Source: a bacterium
GTDB taxonomy: Bacteria; Ratteibacteria; UBA8468
Length of the DNA: 15,438 nucleotides
Reading direction: 5' to 3'
NCBI GenBank assembly: GCA_030637775.1
Contig: DAOWFY010000099.1
Location: forward strand, 1 to 15,438
A model generated the notes under the pieces. It searched no databases. It was not told the origin of the DNA and was given only the letters and a program-made list of their open reading frames with translations. Of the stretch, positions 14,574-15,438 are shown piece by piece; position 1 is the stretch's first letter; every line of letters begins with the position of its first letter. A program made the translations under genes and the position numbers.

Positions 14574-15438
14574 TGGCATTGAGATTCTATAATACCTTAA
14601 CCAAGAAAAAGGAAGGATTTGTCCCTTTGAAAAAGGGCAAGGTTGGGCTTTATACCTGTGGACCAACGGTCTATGACTATGCCCATCTGGGTAATTTCCG
14701 CGCTTATATCTTTGAGGACTTATTGCGCCGTTATCTGGAATATAAAGGATATAAGGTAACCCAGGTAATGAATATCACCGATGTTGATGATAAGACGATC
14801 AAAGGAGCAAAGGAGAAAGGGGTAACGCTATCCGCGTACACTAAAGGTTATGAGAGGGCCTTCTTTGAGGATATTGAAACGTTAAATATCAAGAGAGCCA
14901 ATCGCTACCCCCGGGCAACCGAGCATATCCAGGAGATGACAGGCCTGGTCAAAAGATTACTAAAGAAGGATTATGCTTATGAAAAGGATGGTTCCATCTA
15001 CTTTTCGATTAAAAAATTTCCCAATTACGGAAGACTCTCCGGGGTTGACCTTTCCCAGATGAAGGAAGGGAAAAGAGGTGACTTGGATGAGTATCAGAAG
15101 GAGGACATCAAGGACTTCTGTTTATGGAAAAAAACAAAAGAAGGGGAACCTTTCTGGGAAACGGATGTTGGCAAAGGAAGACCCGGCTGGCATATCGAAT
15201 GCTCGGCAATGAGTATGAAATATCTGGGGGAAAGTTTTGACATTCACACCGGGGGAATAGACAATATCTTCCCTCACCATGAGAATGAGATTGCCCAGAG
15301 TGAGGCAGCCACAGGCAAACAATTTGTCCGATATTGGCTTCACTGCGCCTATCTTCTTGTTAACAATGAAAAAATGGCCAAATCAAAAGGAAACTTCTAT
15401 ACCCTGCGCGACCTTCTGAATAAAGGTTATCACCCGAT
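14573..15438 (+). CDS. cysS: Cysteinyl-tRNA synthetase, 3' end cut by window edge
   Basis: CysS charges tRNA(Cys). The frame is open from ATG 14573 to the window end, 288 codons of a usual 460-490. The HIGH-type motif is AHLGN (37-41) after the start [13 protein letters not shown]. Zinc ligands fit the family exactly: C29 in [10 protein letters not shown]210 in HIECSAMS, H235 and E239 in PHHENE. The KMSKS motif is KMAKS (267-271). ITDVDDKTI and [18 protein letters not shown] are diagnostic of CysS over the related MshC. The start overlaps the antiporter stop by 1 nt. Pairing of gltX and cysS in one operon is also seen in other bacteria. Confidence 0.97.
   Translation, partial: MALRFYNTLTKKKEGFVPLKKGKVGLYTCGPTVYDYAHLGNFRAYIFEDLLRRYLEYKGYKVTQVMNITDVDDKTIKGAKEKGVTLSAYTKGYERAFFEDIETLNIKRANRYPRATEHIQEMTGLVKRLLKKDYAYEKDGSIYFSIKKFPNYGRLSGVDLSQMKEGKRGDLDEYQKEDIKDFCLWKKTKEGEPFWETDVGKGRPGWHIECSAMSMKYLGESFDIHTGGIDNIFPHHENEIAQSEAATGKQFVRYWLHCAYLLVNNEKMAKSKGNFYTLRDLLNKGYHP

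Overview
This is a bacterial chromosomal window carrying mostly housekeeping genes, packed into two divergent transcription units. Its features (bacterial IspF, secreted proteins with Sec-type signal peptides, a Kef/NhaP-type antiporter, many 0-8 nt gene overlaps) suggest a Gram-negative, probably uncultivated lineage. Gene order and style recall candidate phyla such as Omnitrophota, but that is only an impression and I cannot place it from sequence alone.

Layout. The leftward unit (1-3264, minus strand) runs argH -> a 176-bp structured inverted-repeat element -> an unknown secreted protein -> lysA, which is cut by the left edge. The rightward unit starts at 3327 and runs topA, hisA, a single-HKD phospholipase-D-like secreted protein, ispF and ybaB/ebfC. 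An accessory insert follows (about 7499-11502). The housekeeping run then resumes with gltX, a two-CBS-domain protein, a cation/proton antiporter and cysS, which is cut by the right edge. Both units start from a 62-bp divergent promoter region. In each direction a TATAAT box lies only 9-10 nt from the ATG and no Shine-Dalgarno sequence is visible, so both messages look leaderless. No stretch over 300 bases lacks a gene; the largest gap is 1700-1896, filled mostly by the inverted-repeat element.

The accessory insert is the most interesting part. It holds a HEPN-like gene (R-x4-H motif), a hicB antitoxin followed by a hicA toxin broken by one in-frame TGA, and a restriction-modification pair. 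The endonuclease belongs to the HinP1I (G^CGC) family; its partner is a SPPY-motif, Trm11-like methyltransferase. A 48-bp copy of the 5' end of gltX (45/48 identical, still in frame from the ATG) sits just before the restriction gene at 8725-8772, and the intact gltX begins right after the methyltransferase at 11503. A weaker, decayed candidate copy lies at 8223-8244, between the HEPN gene and hicB. This suggests that defence and toxin-antitoxin modules have entered repeatedly at the gltX start codon, each time rebuilding an intact gltX and leaving a scar, comparable in principle to SXT-type elements that enter the 5' end of prfC. No integrase or transposase is visible here.

Other oddities are a GC-rich palindromic repeat inserted in frame into topA, a near-identical duplication of the topA C-terminal zinc-ribbon module, and the inverted-repeat element whose outer arm contains the argH stop codon.
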